Origin: Phoenix dactylifera
Taxonomy: Eukaryota > Streptophyta > Magnoliopsida > Arecales > Arecaceae
NCBI RefSeq assembly: GCF_009389715.1
Contig: NC_052395.1
Span: 7,278,812-7,342,811, forward strand
DNA length: 64,000 bases
Direction of reading: 5' to 3'
This document shows, piece after piece, positions 11,894-23,908 of the stretch. Each line of letters begins with the position of its first letter. Position 1 is the stretch's first letter. The notes under the pieces were generated by a model that ran no database searches, was not told the DNA's origin, and saw only the letters and a program-made list of their open reading frames with translations. The position numbers and the translations under genes are program-made.

Positions 11894-12400
11894 TTTTTTT
11901 AAGTCAAAAACGGCTTTTCATTTCATATAACTCCAACGTGAGTACAGTTAGCCAGATCAAGTAAAAGTAAACAAGATAATGAGTGTAGAATACTGTCTGC
12001 ACTAGTCCAGATAACCTCTCCGGAGTATCGGCCTACATAAGAAGTAATCCAATCAACTACGTTGTTCGCCTTCCAATATACATGAACTGTCTGACAGGAG
12101 GTCAGCTCCCTCACTAATCTGCAAGTGTCCCGTATCAGCGGATGGTCATCCTCATATCTATCCACTCTCCGAATTCAATCAATCAGCATAGAGGAATCCT
12201 CCTCAAGGTATAGACAGTCAGCCCCCAGCACTCGCCTAGCATGCTGAATACCCTCCTAGGTAGCCCGTAGTTTCGCTCCCACTGCAGTCATACCTAGTGT
12301 ACTCCATCCTCCCGCAGCAATAAAACTGCCTCCCTGGTCTCTAATCACAAAACCCACAATACGAAGAGCAGTCCTCCAATGCTCTTTGATGTATAGGAAA
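11894..12400 (-). mobile_element. LINE 3' fragment with RNase H-like sequence
   Basis: On the minus strand, 12165-11923 encodes EDDHPLIRDTCRLVRELTSC and VYWKANNVVDWITSYVG. Upstream pieces read GFVIRDQGGSFIAAGGWS with stops between. This is the RNase H-like domain fused to many plant LINE reverse transcriptases. A short A-run follows at its 3' side (about 11894-11906). It lies in the last intron of the FYVE-SYLF pseudogene and is itself broken. Confidence 0.6.
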
Positions 12401-12798
12401 AGTCAAACATAAAAGGAAGAAGACATGATACTAAAATTAGATATTGCATCTATCTTAGCGGTGCAACTTGCAAGGACCCAAAAAGTGTTATGCAGTACCA
12501 ACTACCATGCGCAAGAAATTTGATTTGTTTCTTTTAAGCTATTGTATTAAGTATAGTATGTTTTGCAGGTGCAATTGTAGGATGCTCACTTGAAGGAACT
12601 CAAGGAAGTATGGTGGCAACCCACACTTCTGAAAATTGCCGTTTCTATGGTTCATCAATCATGGTATCCGGTATACTTCTTGGCTCATTGCCTAAGCCAC
12701 CTGCTGCTGCTGTTATTTATCATGCTTTATCCGATCTATTCGAGAAGCTAAAACAATACTGACTCAGCTTCAGAGTTGGGTTCATTCATACACATAAA

Positions 12799-12801
<3 letters not shown>

Positions 12802-12839
<38 letters not shown>
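12802..12839. repeat. (GA)n microsatellite
   Basis: About 19 GA units just downstream of the FYVE-SYLF stop codon. Confidence 0.95.
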
Positions 12840-12842
<3 letters not shown>

Positions 12843-14197
12843 CGTTGCCTTTAAGATCTTGGTGCTGGCTTTTGGTTCGAGGGCAGCCCAGACTCTTTTC
12901 GTTCTCTCCGCAGTTTCTAGTGCGTGAATGATTGTCCAGCTAATGCTTCAGAAGCCGATTTATTTATAGATGGAAACGCTCGGGAATTGGCAGAACTGCT
13001 CTGCTGGATCGACTTGAATATTTTGTACATAAAACTGCCGGACTGACTTGAATATTTTGTACATAGGTCTGTTGCTTTGAATTCCATTTTATGCTCCGCT
13101 TGTTTTCAATATGCTTCTTTTATGTTGGAATCTCCTTGTTTGCAATCTTTATGATGGATCCGCATCAAGCATAACAGTCGTCAGGAATAAATTTCCAGTG
13201 TAGTTTTTCTTCTTATCATTTTCCCGTGATCTCAGCTACGTTTGCCTGCAGGTCCCAGACATTGTTGAACATAGGTTTTTGGGACGACTTCTGACAGGGA
13301 AACCATATTGTTCTAGCTTGAGCCTGCTGCTGAAACATTTCAAAACTCTGACAACTGATTCTCTTTCAGCTGCAGCTTATATAACAAAAGAATGGATAAA
13401 TGCTTGCGGTTTAAGATCTTATTTAAATTGCTTGGCTGGTGTTTATAAGCGTGAGCATTGTATTCTCTCGCTGGCCAGCACAGCAGACGACTGACAGACA
13501 AGAGGATGCCATCTTATTCCATACTTCAACCTCATCTTTCTCCATACAAGCTCAGAGAACGCAGAACCCATGAAAGAAAGGGATATTATCTCGCACAACA
13601 TCAACATCTGCTATGTTCGATTTCTGAGAATTTAAATTGCACATCGCTCTTCAATAGGCAGCAAAAATAAAGAATTGCCATCCTGAAGAGCATTTTTTTT
13701 TGGAAAGAAATTGACTCTAGGTAGATAAGCCTTGACACAGGTAGAACTTATGCTTTTTAACTGCCAATTAAAAAACAAGACATTCTCACAGCTTGAGTAC
13801 AACGTTGCAGGGGATGAAACGCAAAAGAACAATAAAAGTGCTGCATGGATGATGATATATAACAATGCGAATTAGAAAAACGGGTGGTAAAAGTAAATCC
13901 ATGTAATCTAAAATATAATGTTAAAACAGCAAAAAGAATTCCACACGAACCTTACTCACAATACCCTGTCCCTAGTCCCCTCATTCTTCTCAGAAACTTC
14001 TAATTTTTGCCATTCCTTCTACCGCACTCTCTAGGGCATAACTCAGATTCACTGTTTTTTGAAACAGAATTAACCTATTTCAATCTCCTGAAAGGGGACG
14101 AGAAACTACTGATGGCATCTTGAACCCTCTCTACCTCTCTATTAGCAGCACATTAACAGAAACAGGAGAAAGAGATGTTTATGATCTTGAATGCTGG
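12840..14197. other. Intergenic sequence between FYVE-SYLF pseudogene and BZR1
   Basis: No recognisable gene. The left part probably held the 3' UTR of the FYVE-SYLF gene; the right part, to about 14000, probably includes the BZR1 3' UTR on the minus strand. The genes converge here. Confidence 0.5.
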
Positions 14198-16248
14198 TCA
14201 GGCACCAGATCTGGTCCTTGAGCTTCCAAGGGTAAGCTCCAGCTCATCGGATGCACATTCCTCATGGATCCTTTCTCCCTCCCAGGGCTTCACCAACCCA
14301 TTTGCTGGAAGATCGCCATTGCTGCTGCTCCCAAATGCAAACTCATCCGAAATGCCATCGGACATCTGAACATCTGCATGTCCTCCACCTGGCACAGGAG
14401 AGCACGTCCCGCTCTGTCCTGGAGTCAACATTCTGGACGATCCTGCACCGGCCGATGCCTCCTTGAAGAAGCCAAATGGATTCGAAGAGACAAGGCTGTA
14501 GGTGGGCGATGAAGGACCCCCAGATGGGAGGCGGAGCCCTGCAAGCCATGCAGGATCAGGAAGGACCTGACGGCCAGGGCTTGGCGGGGTGGAGGAAGGC
14601 AGGAAAGTGTACTGGGCACCTGCCCAAGGTGGCTGGGCTGCTGAGTCATCCCAGTCGGTCTTAATGCGAGGTGATCGAGCAGTTGGGGAACTTAGTGGAG
14701 GGGTTACAGGGGCACTGATGGAGCCTCCATGTATGAAGAGATGGTGGGGGTTGGGGAGCTTCGAGGAGGATGTGGAGGAGGAGGCTGAGGAGAGGTTCTT
14801 GAGCCAAGGGATGAGGGAATTGCCATCTGTTCCTTTGTAAGCATTGGTGATGTAAGAGGAGGATGGGCTTGGGAAGGAGGATGAGGCCGGGCTAGGGTTA
14901 TAGGATGCACGAGGGCTTGGCTGGTAAGATGTGCATGGGCTCGGTGAAACTGAGCCCCCTACGGCAACAACATCCATGCGCTCAACTGGCTTACATCCCT
15001 GAAAATGATGAACAGAAAAATGCAGGTATTATGACAGGTTAGTGCTTTCAACTTCTGTTTGGCACTTCCCCAGAATCATATACATCTCAAGGCCAAACTA
15101 TTTGGGATGAAGAAAAGGCATTTGATTTTGGTCGAAACGATATAATAACTATGCTATTATACTGTTATACCATGCATGAATGGGATTCGAAATTATAAGG
15201 AAAAAATGTGTAAATTTCGCTACGCAAGTTTTTATTATCAACACTGAACAGAGAGCTGTCTTTAACAAATCTGCCTTATCTAAGGCCGCAATTTTGATAA
15301 TTTTGTTATCCAGTAACAAACTCGGAAAAATGAATGTGAAAAAGAAAATGACCCAACATGATTGCCTCCTGGAAGCACTAACAGGTTAAAGGATTAGAAC
15401 TTCGTTAATTGGGTTTGCGGAGTGCACGAAATCATAAACCCATAACTTCAGAATAACTATGTCTCCGCAGGCATGAAGCAGTTGGCTGGGAAGTTTCAAG
15501 TTAAAATCCCAACTTCCAAATTTCCCAAAAAATATATATATATTTCTTCCAGCATAGTGGTCTATAATCATCACCAAGTTACCAAAAATTATACATGTGA
15601 AAGTGTGTGCGCGTGCGCATAAACCAACCCCAAATACATTGTACTGTCTATGCTCACTCCGCCTAATACCCATTTGATAATGCCTTTTCCCATCAATGTT
15701 ATGAAACTACATAGTTTAAGGGTTGTTATTAATCCACCTAAACCTCACCTAACGCCTCCATGCGTCACCAATTGGATTCTCCAGCCATTATCGTATAAAC
15801 CATTGAATGCCTCAATTGGGTTAATTGCCTCAAAAGGCACACAAAAAAAAAAAAAACAAAGGCAACGGGCCAAAGAATTGTTAATATCCAGAAGTGGACA
15901 AGATACCCACCACCCAAGTTCAGTAACAGTAACACCACTTGGTCCCAAAATCCTATCCCTTCCCCACCACATTGCATAATTTCATACATAGTGTACCATA
16001 TGCCACTCCCTTCCCACGTTCCACGTTACGTTACCTAAAAAAGATCTTTAAAGATAACGGTCATATTATAAAGGAAAGTGGAGTGCGAGAGAGATCAGTC
16101 AATGTCCCCTCCACCACCACCAACGTACCCTTTACCTTTCCATCCCTTTCTCCCCCTCTAAACTATACTTTCCGGAATGGCGTTCACGTGCCATTCTTCT
16201 TTGCTCCCCCTAAATAAGGGAGCTTTAAGTCCTAAAGACAAACCACCA

Positions 16249-16283
<35 letters not shown>

Positions 16284-17262
16284 CGCGAGAAGGGGCATCG
16301 CAGCAACGCCTCGCGCGCCGGGAAACGCGTGGGCTTGCCGGAAAAGTGACGGAAAGGAGGGGCATTTTCGTCAGAGGAAGTAATGGGGACCGGCCACCGG
16401 ACATGGCGTCGTGAGTGCTGCCTAGTGGAACGCGTGGGTTGCGTGACACTAGGGACAAACACCACCGAGGAGGGGCCTCTTCCGTATCACGTTTAAATGA
16501 CGGATTTGCCCTCCATGCGCAATGGACGGAGGGAGGGTTGCCCTTGGGATATCTAATCCTTGTCAGGGTAAAATCGTCCGCACGGTCCATGCTCCAATAG
16601 TTGCCCCAGTCCGGCGCCCAGAATTATTTAGTATTCCATGGAAAAAGGGCAATTTTTTTAGGATTAAACTAGTCTAACGTGCACCGACCGATCTCGAGCC
16701 GTCCGTTCCAAACAAAAGAAAAGCAAAAGCATCGCTCCACGTGAGCAGTATATTTTAGCAAATCCAGGGAATGACCACTAGCATGCGCCATGCCGCGCAT
16801 GTTAGCAAAACTTGGCGGATGAGAAGCGCCGGGGGTCGGAAGCGCGCACGGCGCCTCCCAGCCCCCTCTTCGGGGATGCACGATAGCATGGTGCGGCTAT
16901 CGTGCACTTTTTGAAAGCTTAATTCGATTTTTTTTCATCTGGAAAATGGAATATATATTGCGTAAAAATAACGGAAATTAGCGAGAATGCGGAGACGGAT
17001 GCAAAAAAAAAAAAAGCAGCAAAAGGGGGGAGTGGGGTGTGGTCACCTTCCGGTAAGTGGTGCCGTCTTCCTCGACGGTCCAGCCGGCCTCGTTGCAAAG
17101 GGCCTTGAGGACTTCGTTGTTGTCGCAGTGCTTCGGGAGCTTGTAGTTGCCGTACATGCGGAGCCCCGCAAAGATCTTCGCGGCGATCGCCCGCCGCCGC
17201 CGCTCCCTCCTCTTGTTGTTCTCCCTCTCCCTCCACGTCGGTAGCCTCGTCCCGGATGGCAT
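14198..17262 (-). CDS. BZR1: BZR1/BES1-family brassinosteroid transcription factor
   Basis: Nuclear factor that binds brassinosteroid-response promoters. Exon 1 is 17262-17047 (72 codons) and exon 2 is 14998-14198; together 338 residues, normal for the family. The intron is 2048 bp with GT-AG ends, and the junction reads GTTYRK then [10 protein letters not shown]-terminal domain (about residues 8-75): [40 protein letters not shown] and ALCNEAGW, the atypical bHLH-like DNA-binding region. A Ser/Pro-rich part follows with repeated S-x3-S sites ([33 protein letters not shown]), as used by GSK3/BIN2 kinases in this family. Then come [14 protein letters not shown] in the PEST-like region and a C-terminal LELTL, an EAR-type repression motif. 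The start at 17262 is the first ATG of the domain-bearing exon and matches known family N-termini. No stops or shifts are seen, so it looks functional. A TATA box lies about 405 bp upstream. Confidence 0.96.
14999..17046 (-). other. BZR1 intron
   Basis: A 2.05-kb intron splits the BZR1 DNA-binding domain from the rest. On the gene strand it starts GTGACC after codon AAG and ends TTTTCAG. It holds a CT/CG microsatellite but no coding sequence that I recognise. Short open frames at 15.4-16.6 kb have no familiar motifs. Confidence 0.85.
16249..16288. repeat. (CT)n(CG)n compound microsatellite
   Basis: About nine CT units run straight into about ten CG units inside the BZR1 intron. Alternating CG of this length can form Z-DNA in vitro and is mutation-prone in methylated plant DNA. 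Confidence 0.95.
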
Positions 17263-17666
17263 CTCTCTTTCACTAGATCAAACGAAAAACCTTCTCCGCC
17301 GATGGAGAAATCGCTACTGCACGGAAAACCGCGTCCGCGGACCGGAATAACACCCGGTAACGGCAGCGATACAGGATCTGACTCAAATGGAGGAAAAATT
17401 TCTCCAAGGAGATGCCCGATATGGCCTTAGATATCCAGTTTCATGGCGATTGCCTACAGAAAACCACCGGAAAACTGGTGGATCCTGGATCTTAAGATAC
17501 AGAGAATCGAGAAGAGGAAAGGAAGGGATCGAATAGAAGAGATTAGAAAGCGAAAAACGGTTTGGTTTCCGACGCCGGGGAGGTCGCCGGAGCTTGCCGA
17601 CCGCCCAGCCAAGTTAGCTGAAAGCCAGGGAAGTCCGAGATAGGCCGCGACTGAAAGCAACGGAGG

Positions 17667-17674
17667 TTTATAGA
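17667..17674 (-). promoter_or_regulatory. Probable BZR1 TATA box
   Basis: On the minus strand CCCCTCTATAAACCTCCG places CTATAAA about 405 bp before the BZR1 ATG. A start site about 30 bp downstream would give a leader of roughly 375 nt. Within it is a five-codon upstream ORF at 17444-17427 (ATG to TAA). Confidence 0.5.
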
Positions 17675-17699
17675 GGGGATGGGGGCATTAAAGACATGA

Positions 17700-20089
17700 C
17701 TGTTCGTAAGTACCCATAACTTTTAACTAAACTACGGGAACGCCACCAATATCAGTGCATATGTTTCGCGTGATCGAGGGATCGAAGGAGGGCAAAGTAG
17801 GAAATGATGGTAATTAATCTTGGAGCCATTTGGCACGAGCCGATGCCATCATTAGATGGCTCCTTATGGAAACCGAGACGATTCTGATAATTTCCATGGC
17901 ATCTCACGGGCTCACGGCCTTTGGCTCAGAGAGAGAGAGAGAAGAAGCGGATAGCCTTGAAATTCTAAGCGGAGACTCGTCAAATCAGGTGCAGGATAAT
18001 GGAAAGTAATGCTCAGAGGAGGAGAGTGGTGCCTAAAAAAAGCAATGGGCTACGGAAACCTTAGCATTGGCTCGGTCGGCTTGAATAGATTGACGGCTAG
18101 ATCAGGCTCACATCCATGATCAGACGGTGAGAACAATGCTAACTTTAGCCGATCCGAGGGAAGCCGTGCGCGAAGAAAATGGGGAGAGAGAATAGGAAAA
18201 GGATCAGATGAGAGAGGCGGGAAGGACGTCCCTCCACGTGCCGCTCTGCGGCGAGAAACGGCTCCGGGCTCAACCAGTGGGGCCCGCAGACAGCGGACCG
18301 CACCCAGCAGCCTCACGTGTACGGCTCATCAGGACAAATCTCCGCGACTCGCGACCGCACACTTAAAATCCCGCTTTCGGTACGGTAGATCTGAACTCCC
18401 GCTTAGAAATCTGCGTGCGGGCGCTCGTATCGCCGGTTGCAACCGCAAGACACGGTAGCTTGGACGCAACGGTGGGAACGGAACGGTACCCATCCCACAC
18501 CTCCCCCGAGCTCCACGTGACGGTGGGTCGTCGAAGGGCAGTGGGCGCTCGTGCGGGGGAGGCGTCGGGCTCCACCCGACGCTGCAGCGGTGGGGTCACA
18601 TGCAGCCCGATCGGCCTGCCACCCACGTGGCACTGCGTATATTAGAGTTCTAACAATTACGCGATTGCCACGATTGGGGGATCAGGAAAGCCGGAAGAAT
18701 GCGAGCCGTCGGATCTGAAACGGGCGTCTGCTTTTAAGCCGAACGCTGGACTCCACCACCGAAACGTGGCCTCACGGGCCGCCGGTCACGTGGTTTCGCT
18801 GCGCTCGCCGCCCGCTTTCGCGTGCGCTCGTCACGTGGCCCGCGGCCGGTACCGGTTTTTGGAGGCATCTTAGACCGGAGGTGAGGGATTGGCGTGGGCA
18901 TCCAAAGTGTCACGAGGGTTGCGAACGAATCACGCAATATCTTAATTCTTTCTATTTAATTACGCTAATTAGAATATAATAGTCACAAATTGAGAAAAAA
19001 AGAAGCATGAGTAATAGTTTATTAGCACCGTCGTGTTATAATAAAGATAAAAGAAAGTAATAGTTCAAAGATGGTGACGTTAGCGCCTGGATCACCCACA
19101 TTCGAAGTCAAGGAAACAAATTGAGGGTGAAAGGTTAAGACTTTGTTTGTTTCGTTCTCTACCTGCAAATCCACGAGATTGATAACAAGAATAAAGTGAT
19201 CCTTCTGTTCTGGTTCCATCCCCTGTTCAGTGTTCACATGTGGAGACAAGTGATTAAAATCTCTGTTTTTTATCAGTCTTTAGCTATTATCCATCAAGGT
19301 GCCCCACGTGGCAGCGACTCATCGTTATCAAGGCCCCATGAAACAACTGTTATATCCTTCAGGAAAGAGTGATTGATCTTCTTTGATCTTTTTTTCTATG
19401 ATAATGATCGTTGAACCATACCTTGCACATCTCTCAAAGAACTCCAAACTTTTTTATCCATCCATATATTTTAAAAAAATTATTGTACGGTCAAATAGTA
19501 GATTTATAGGAAGGAACATGAATTCTTTTTTTTGCACTAAAGATGAGCCTTTCTCGTGAGCTATTTTAGGAGCATATATTTCTTACCATAATATTTTAGG
19601 AGTTAGCCATGTAGATTTCTTCAATTTATAAAATCAGTTCTGTTTTATATTTTAGTCAAATAATATCTATGTTCCATCTATATAAATATGTGCATTTGAT
19701 GCCAAATTGTACACTTAAAATAGTACGCATGATAATTTGGTCAGAGAAAAAAAAAAAGAGAGACTAATCTTACAAAAAATAAACAACATTTTTACAAATT
19801 TAAAAATGAATGGTCATTTATATAATATACCTTTCCTAGCAACTCAAGGCCCGATGCAACTTTTTCAGCAACTTAAATGAAAGAAATGAGTGGCCACCCA
19901 TCGCAAATCAGTGGGTAAGCAAAATGGTAATAATACACTCTATGATTTGTTGCTGCGAGATCATTAGATACAGACAATTACCACAGATTGAGATGATAAA
20001 ATCTCTTGCCTCTAATGCAAGAGCCTTGGATTTGATTCCATCCTAACTGGGATCTGAGATGTATGTTGTCTATGCTCCGAGCCAAGGTC
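17700..20089. other. BZR1 upstream and intergenic region
   Basis: From 18000 to 18900 the sequence is GC-rich with many CACGTG and ACGTGG cores (G-box type; for example near 18235, 18510 and 18620) and could hold distal regulatory DNA. From 18950 on it turns AT-rich. No gene is recognised; short frames at 18050-18940 and 19022-19249 lack family motifs. Confidence 0.4.
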
Positions 20090-20410
20090 GGAGCATTGCT
20101 CGGTCCGAAAAATTTTCAGTGGAGGACTTTTCGATACCTAAATCAGAATAGTGAAGGAATTGTGTGGAAATGAAAAAAATTGTATAAAAAATGTTAAAAC
20201 GAATTTACATGAGGATTCTCAAATCATCCTTTTATATAGGATAGTATATTGATCTATTACCTCACGACGTGCTTTGATTGTAAGGTAACGGTCAGTTGCA
20301 CGTTAATAATATAGAAACTATCCTGTGTGAGTAGTACAGGACGGTAATTATGCCGATCGTACATTGACTACAGTGCTACCATACTTGTCGGTCTTTATTA
20401 GCACCAACAA
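20090..20410. mobile_element. LTR-like fragment, probable gypsy remnant
   Basis: GGTCGGAGCATTGCTCGG and TTTTCGATACCTAAATCAG open the stretch, CCTTTTATATAGGATAG resembles an LTR TATA box, and it ends CACCAACA. Part of the wording recurs in degenerate form at about 22075-22120, supporting a dispersed LTR family. No paired LTR or target duplication was found. Confidence 0.4.
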
Positions 20411-21692
20411 TTGCACTTCAATTTTTACCAAAGTTGTTCGTCTCGGTTAATACCGAGGTCAAGAAGTCGGCCTAATTTGATATCAAGTTGTCCAACATTT
20501 CTTCCATCGGGAGGCATCTTTTCTATTTTCCTAAGAAAAATATCATCAAATGCAGGACCACAAGAAAGAACTGTAGACAAAATTGAAATGGCACGTACTA
20601 GATTCGTGTCCGGACCAAACTCATACCAAATCCTGCTCGCTCTTCTTGACTTGTTCCCTTCACTGGTCTTTCCTTTTCCTGCTAGTAAAAACATTCACAT
20701 CAACCGGAACATTGTTTTCTTCCCTCTCCGGACTTCTTTATTGAGCTAATCTGCCCTCAAGCTCAAGTATTGCCAACTTTTCAAAGCCATCTCTTCCACC
20801 GAACAAGTCGAACCTCAGGGAGCAAGAGACTTTTGGTGAACGAAACATAAAAGCCAAAATAGCACCCGGGCAGTCCAAGAGGTTTTATTGAGCCAGAGTT
20901 CAGCAAATGGATGCAGTTTTGAGGAATCACCTCGTCATTTTAAATGGTCAAATGATGGCAGGGAAAAGGGATTGGGTGGGGGACAGCAAGTCTTCTTGCA
21001 GACTACCTTATCCCGACCAGCCCAGTGGCCACCACTGACCGGATGTCTGCTCCTGCCACCATGACGTCCAAGTTTTATACTCTCATGGCTCTGCCAAAAA
21101 ATATATATATATTCACCACTCCAAACGGCTCCAGATGCCACCTGCACCACCTTTCCAATTCTCTTGCCAAAAAGCTCGTTAAGGGGAAAAAAAATTGGAA
21201 TCAATGGATCAGTGTCTATACTTATAATTTGTAATCATACCTGCAGTAGCACAACAGAGCATCTATGTTACTTGTCATGTTCATCAGAAACAATGTTTAG
21301 TTCAACTAAAACTAAAGGCAACTGTCAGGAATACATTTGTAGTTTAGCCCAACAATATGCTGATGCTCCAAGAACTAGAAGCCAGGATTCGGTAAATTAT
21401 ATATGTTACGAGGTAGGCAGGCTTAAAAAATTTCCGTAACACAGGGTTTTTTTTCATTTGATGCTATTAGCACCGAAATAAAGGAGGATAAGCAAAGAGG
21501 GACAGTTGAAAAGATGCATCAATACCTCGCAAAAGACTGCCTCAAATAACTTGATGCAAAAATTATGCGCACTTCATGCATAATGCCCCTTTGGACCGTC
21601 TGACTCTTTGGACCACTGCATTTCCTGCTGGGACATGCTAAGGCATAACTAGATGCCTAAAGGTTTTGCCTTTGTTAGATTTTGGTCAAGGA

Positions 21693-21696
<4 letters not shown>
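20411..21696. other. Unassigned intergenic sequence with short open frames
   Basis: Frames of about 90-110 residues occur on both strands at 20411-20749 and 21164-21439. None shows a motif I know. The first could be internal sequence of the element whose LTR-like end lies at 20410, but nothing proves it. Confidence 0.35.

Positions 21697-21760
<64 letters not shown>
21697..21760. repeat. (CT)n(CA)n compound microsatellite
   Basis: About 18 CT units followed by about 14 CA units. Confidence 0.95.
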
Positions 21761-21763
<3 letters not shown>

Positions 21764-22069
21764 TTTTGTGTTGGATAATCATAAGATTTTCATTGGAGTT
21801 TTAAATAACTATTGACATTTTTCTTCCTCCTTGTTCTTCCACTTCCTGTCCTCGTCTCTTATGTTCAAAAATCTGAAACCAAATTAAGAACAAATCAGAC
21901 CAGGTAACTCAAGGCTTGTTTAATATTATTGATACCCAAATCCTGCCAATCATCTTCTGATGATCTAGAGGCATGGAGGGCACAGATCAACCTCCCCAGT
22001 CCATGATGGTGGAAGACGTATGGAGTGCCAACACAAAGAGAAGAGAAAAGCTTGCTGGGATGACTCTAG

Positions 22070-22620
22070 CCGAGCCTTTTCTGATACTTAAGTCAGTCAG
22101 TGCTTTAGAATAATTATGTGAAATAGTAAGAGAAGATATAATAAACAACATCAAAGCAGAGATAATCTGTTCGAATTGTTAGGCCTTGAGTGCCTAGCTT
22201 TGAATGCTCGGTCTTGAGTGCTCGGTAGGAGAGCTCGGCTTGGAGTACTTGACCCGGAAGCTTAGTTTGAGAGCTCGGTGTGGCTCTGGTCGGTGGTCAC
22301 ACGTCCCATACCTACAGTGCTCGCATCTCGGGTGACATGGAAGGGTGACCTCTAAGAATGCGCACCCTGGTCTCCAAGGACATGCGTTCTATCTGAAGAG
22401 GAGATAACGTGTGGTAATGTTCGTGGAAGAGGTGTCAGGCACAGAGGTAGCTATGAGAGCTTGAAAGCTTCTTCATGGGAACCTCTTACCCTGAGAGCCT
22501 CTTCTTGGGAGCTTCTCACTTTGAGAACCTCTCACCATCTATGCTTGGGAGCCTTTGGTCATTCCTCTCCTATTTTGGAGCCCTTTAGTTTTATTTATAT
22601 AGAAGCGGAAGCATAGATCC
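22070..22620. mobile_element. Degraded LTR-like fragment
   Basis: The sequence contains GCCGAGCCTTTTCTGATAC, repeated GAGTGCTCGG-type phrases (22185-22270) and TTTATATAGAAGCGG near 22595, similar to LTR TATA regions. It shares wording with 20100-20170. The ends cannot be fixed. Confidence 0.35.
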
Positions 22621-22980
22621 ATTAGAATTTGGAGGCGAAAATTAAGAGATTGTTGTAACTTTTTTCTTATTTGGATTCAAATCTGATATAATTTTCTTCT
22701 TTATTTGGATCCCAATAGAATTTCAAATTCAATTTTTTTCAAAACACTTGCTACATCGACCTATAATGGGCGAATTAGATTTAGGCCACATCAAGTATTG
22801 TTGTTGTTTTATGTTTTGTTTCTATATAAATTAGTGAGTGCTACATGGACTTGATGTCGTAGCATTTGCAAGCTTAAGCTACTTCTTGTTTTTACTTTTG
22901 CTATTTTTAGAAGCAATAAATCTTGGCTGCCAAAAGCTACAAAGATTAATTCATAAATAACTTAGAAACAAAATGCTTCC

Positions 22981-23875
22981 TGTTGAGGGAATGCAGGTTC
23001 CCCCGAGTACATGAGAACCTTGCCAGTACGGGACCGGATGACGGCCGACCTCGGGCGGCCGAACATGATGCCTGACTTAAGAGCGCCCGACCCCGGGAGT
23101 CGGACTCCACTAACTGTCCACTATGGGTACTTTCCCCTACGGACCGACGCAGGATCACGCCTTAGGTGGCTTACTCCACAATTAATACGCCCGACCTGGC
23201 GCCCCACCAAGCGTCTAGCTTCAGGCTCTTGACCTTGGAAGTCCGACCTCGCTGCCCACCTACCGCGGTTGCACCCTTCTGAAGTCCGGTCAGGGGCCAT
23301 ACCCTACCACCGCCTCCAGCATTTAATGCGCATGATCTCTGCAAACCTTCGGCTCACTCAACAATTAATGTATATCCCCGACTCACTCAACAATTAATGT
23401 ATATCCCCGACTCACTCAACAATTAATGCGCGTGGCTCCTATCATCTACGGATCTTCAGTTCTCCACGGCAAACCAGCTCGGCAGCGTTCGGTCAGCCGT
23501 GATAACTCTCTGATCTCGACCTTGCCTCCGACGTCAAGGCATTAATTCACCTGGTCGCGCACCAACTCAAGCGACGTGCTGTGTCGTACGGCGACTTCGC
23601 CCCATCACATCACAAGTAATCCGACCCCCCTATAAAAAGGAACCCCTCCTTCTCAGTGGGGGGGGACTAAAAAAATTCTTCCTCTCTCCTTCTCCAAAAT
23701 TAAGCCCCCTCTGACTTAAGCATCGGAGGGCCAGCGCCGGAAACCCCGGCCACCGGTTTTCTTTTGCAGGCCCCCACGGAGAACGCCACTCGCCAACGGT
23801 TTGCCGCCCGCCAGTGTTCGCCGGAGCTCCACCTCCTCGGTTCGTGACCGCCCCCGGGTCCAATTTCCAGCAACA
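22981..23875 (+). repeat. 5' LTR of the gypsy element
   Basis: 895 bp, TG...CA ends. TATAAAA at 23631-23637 is the probable U3 TATA box. A 29-bp unit containing CTCACTCAACAATTAATG is repeated three times at 23353, 23382 and 23411. It matches 44814-45718 closely, with scattered substitutions and differing G-run lengths. Confidence 0.95.
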
Positions 23876-23876
23876 G

Positions 23877-23896
23877 TTGGCGCTAGAGGAAGGGCC
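23877..23896 (+). promoter_or_regulatory. Primer-binding site of the gypsy element
   Basis: TTGGCGCTAGAGGAAGGGC follows the LTR end with one spacer base. It is a TGGCGC-type site as used by plant gypsy elements, complementary to a tRNA 3' end that I cannot name from sequence alone. Confidence 0.7.
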
Positions 23897-23908
23897 CGAG
23901 TCGCGGTC

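Larger units (their letters stand above)
7480..12762 (+). pseudogene. FYVE zinc finger plus SYLF (DUF500) domain gene, decayed
   Basis: Plant proteins of this type join a FYVE lipid-binding finger to a SYLF domain and are expected to act at endosomal membranes. Pieces in order: 7601-7837 carry GQYFYYDSPLYEETGFW and DHEEWSRGFCSNG; 7840-8213 carry TMWDV, EQAWKEMAHTLTE, EPPKWLPDSAA and the finger; 8220-8293 plus 8870-8959 carry LYLMDQVS and SWLNFPWGQTMEYEIYK; about 10020-10205 carry RPEKSIPRAILREAKG and RAGDVGYASWDTYGCSKG; 12569-12762 carry AIVGCSLEG, ENCRFYGSS and LLGSLPKPPAAA, ending TGA. Defects: frameshifts near 7835 and 8210; one zinc-ligand Cys replaced (GGIFF, usually GGIFC); loss of roughly 60-70 SYLF residues plus a TGA in exon two (near 10133); and an hAT MITE in the exon. 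Splice sites remain. The true N-terminus is unclear. Confidence 0.85.

Noticed and set aside
14476..14977. Plus-strand ORFs over the BZR1 second exon
   Set aside because: They are shadows of the minus-strand BZR1 coding exon, which carries family motifs from end to end.
17454..17660. 68-residue upstream ORF in the BZR1 leader
   Set aside because: It starts with TTG rather than ATG and its start lies about at the predicted transcription start; only the five-codon ATG frame at 17444-17427 is a plausible upstream ORF.
19880..20060. Possible SINE (TGGGTAAGCAAAATGG and GGATTTGATTCC as A- and B-box-like)
   Set aside because: Box matches are weak, and no poly(A) or T-rich tail or target duplication was found.
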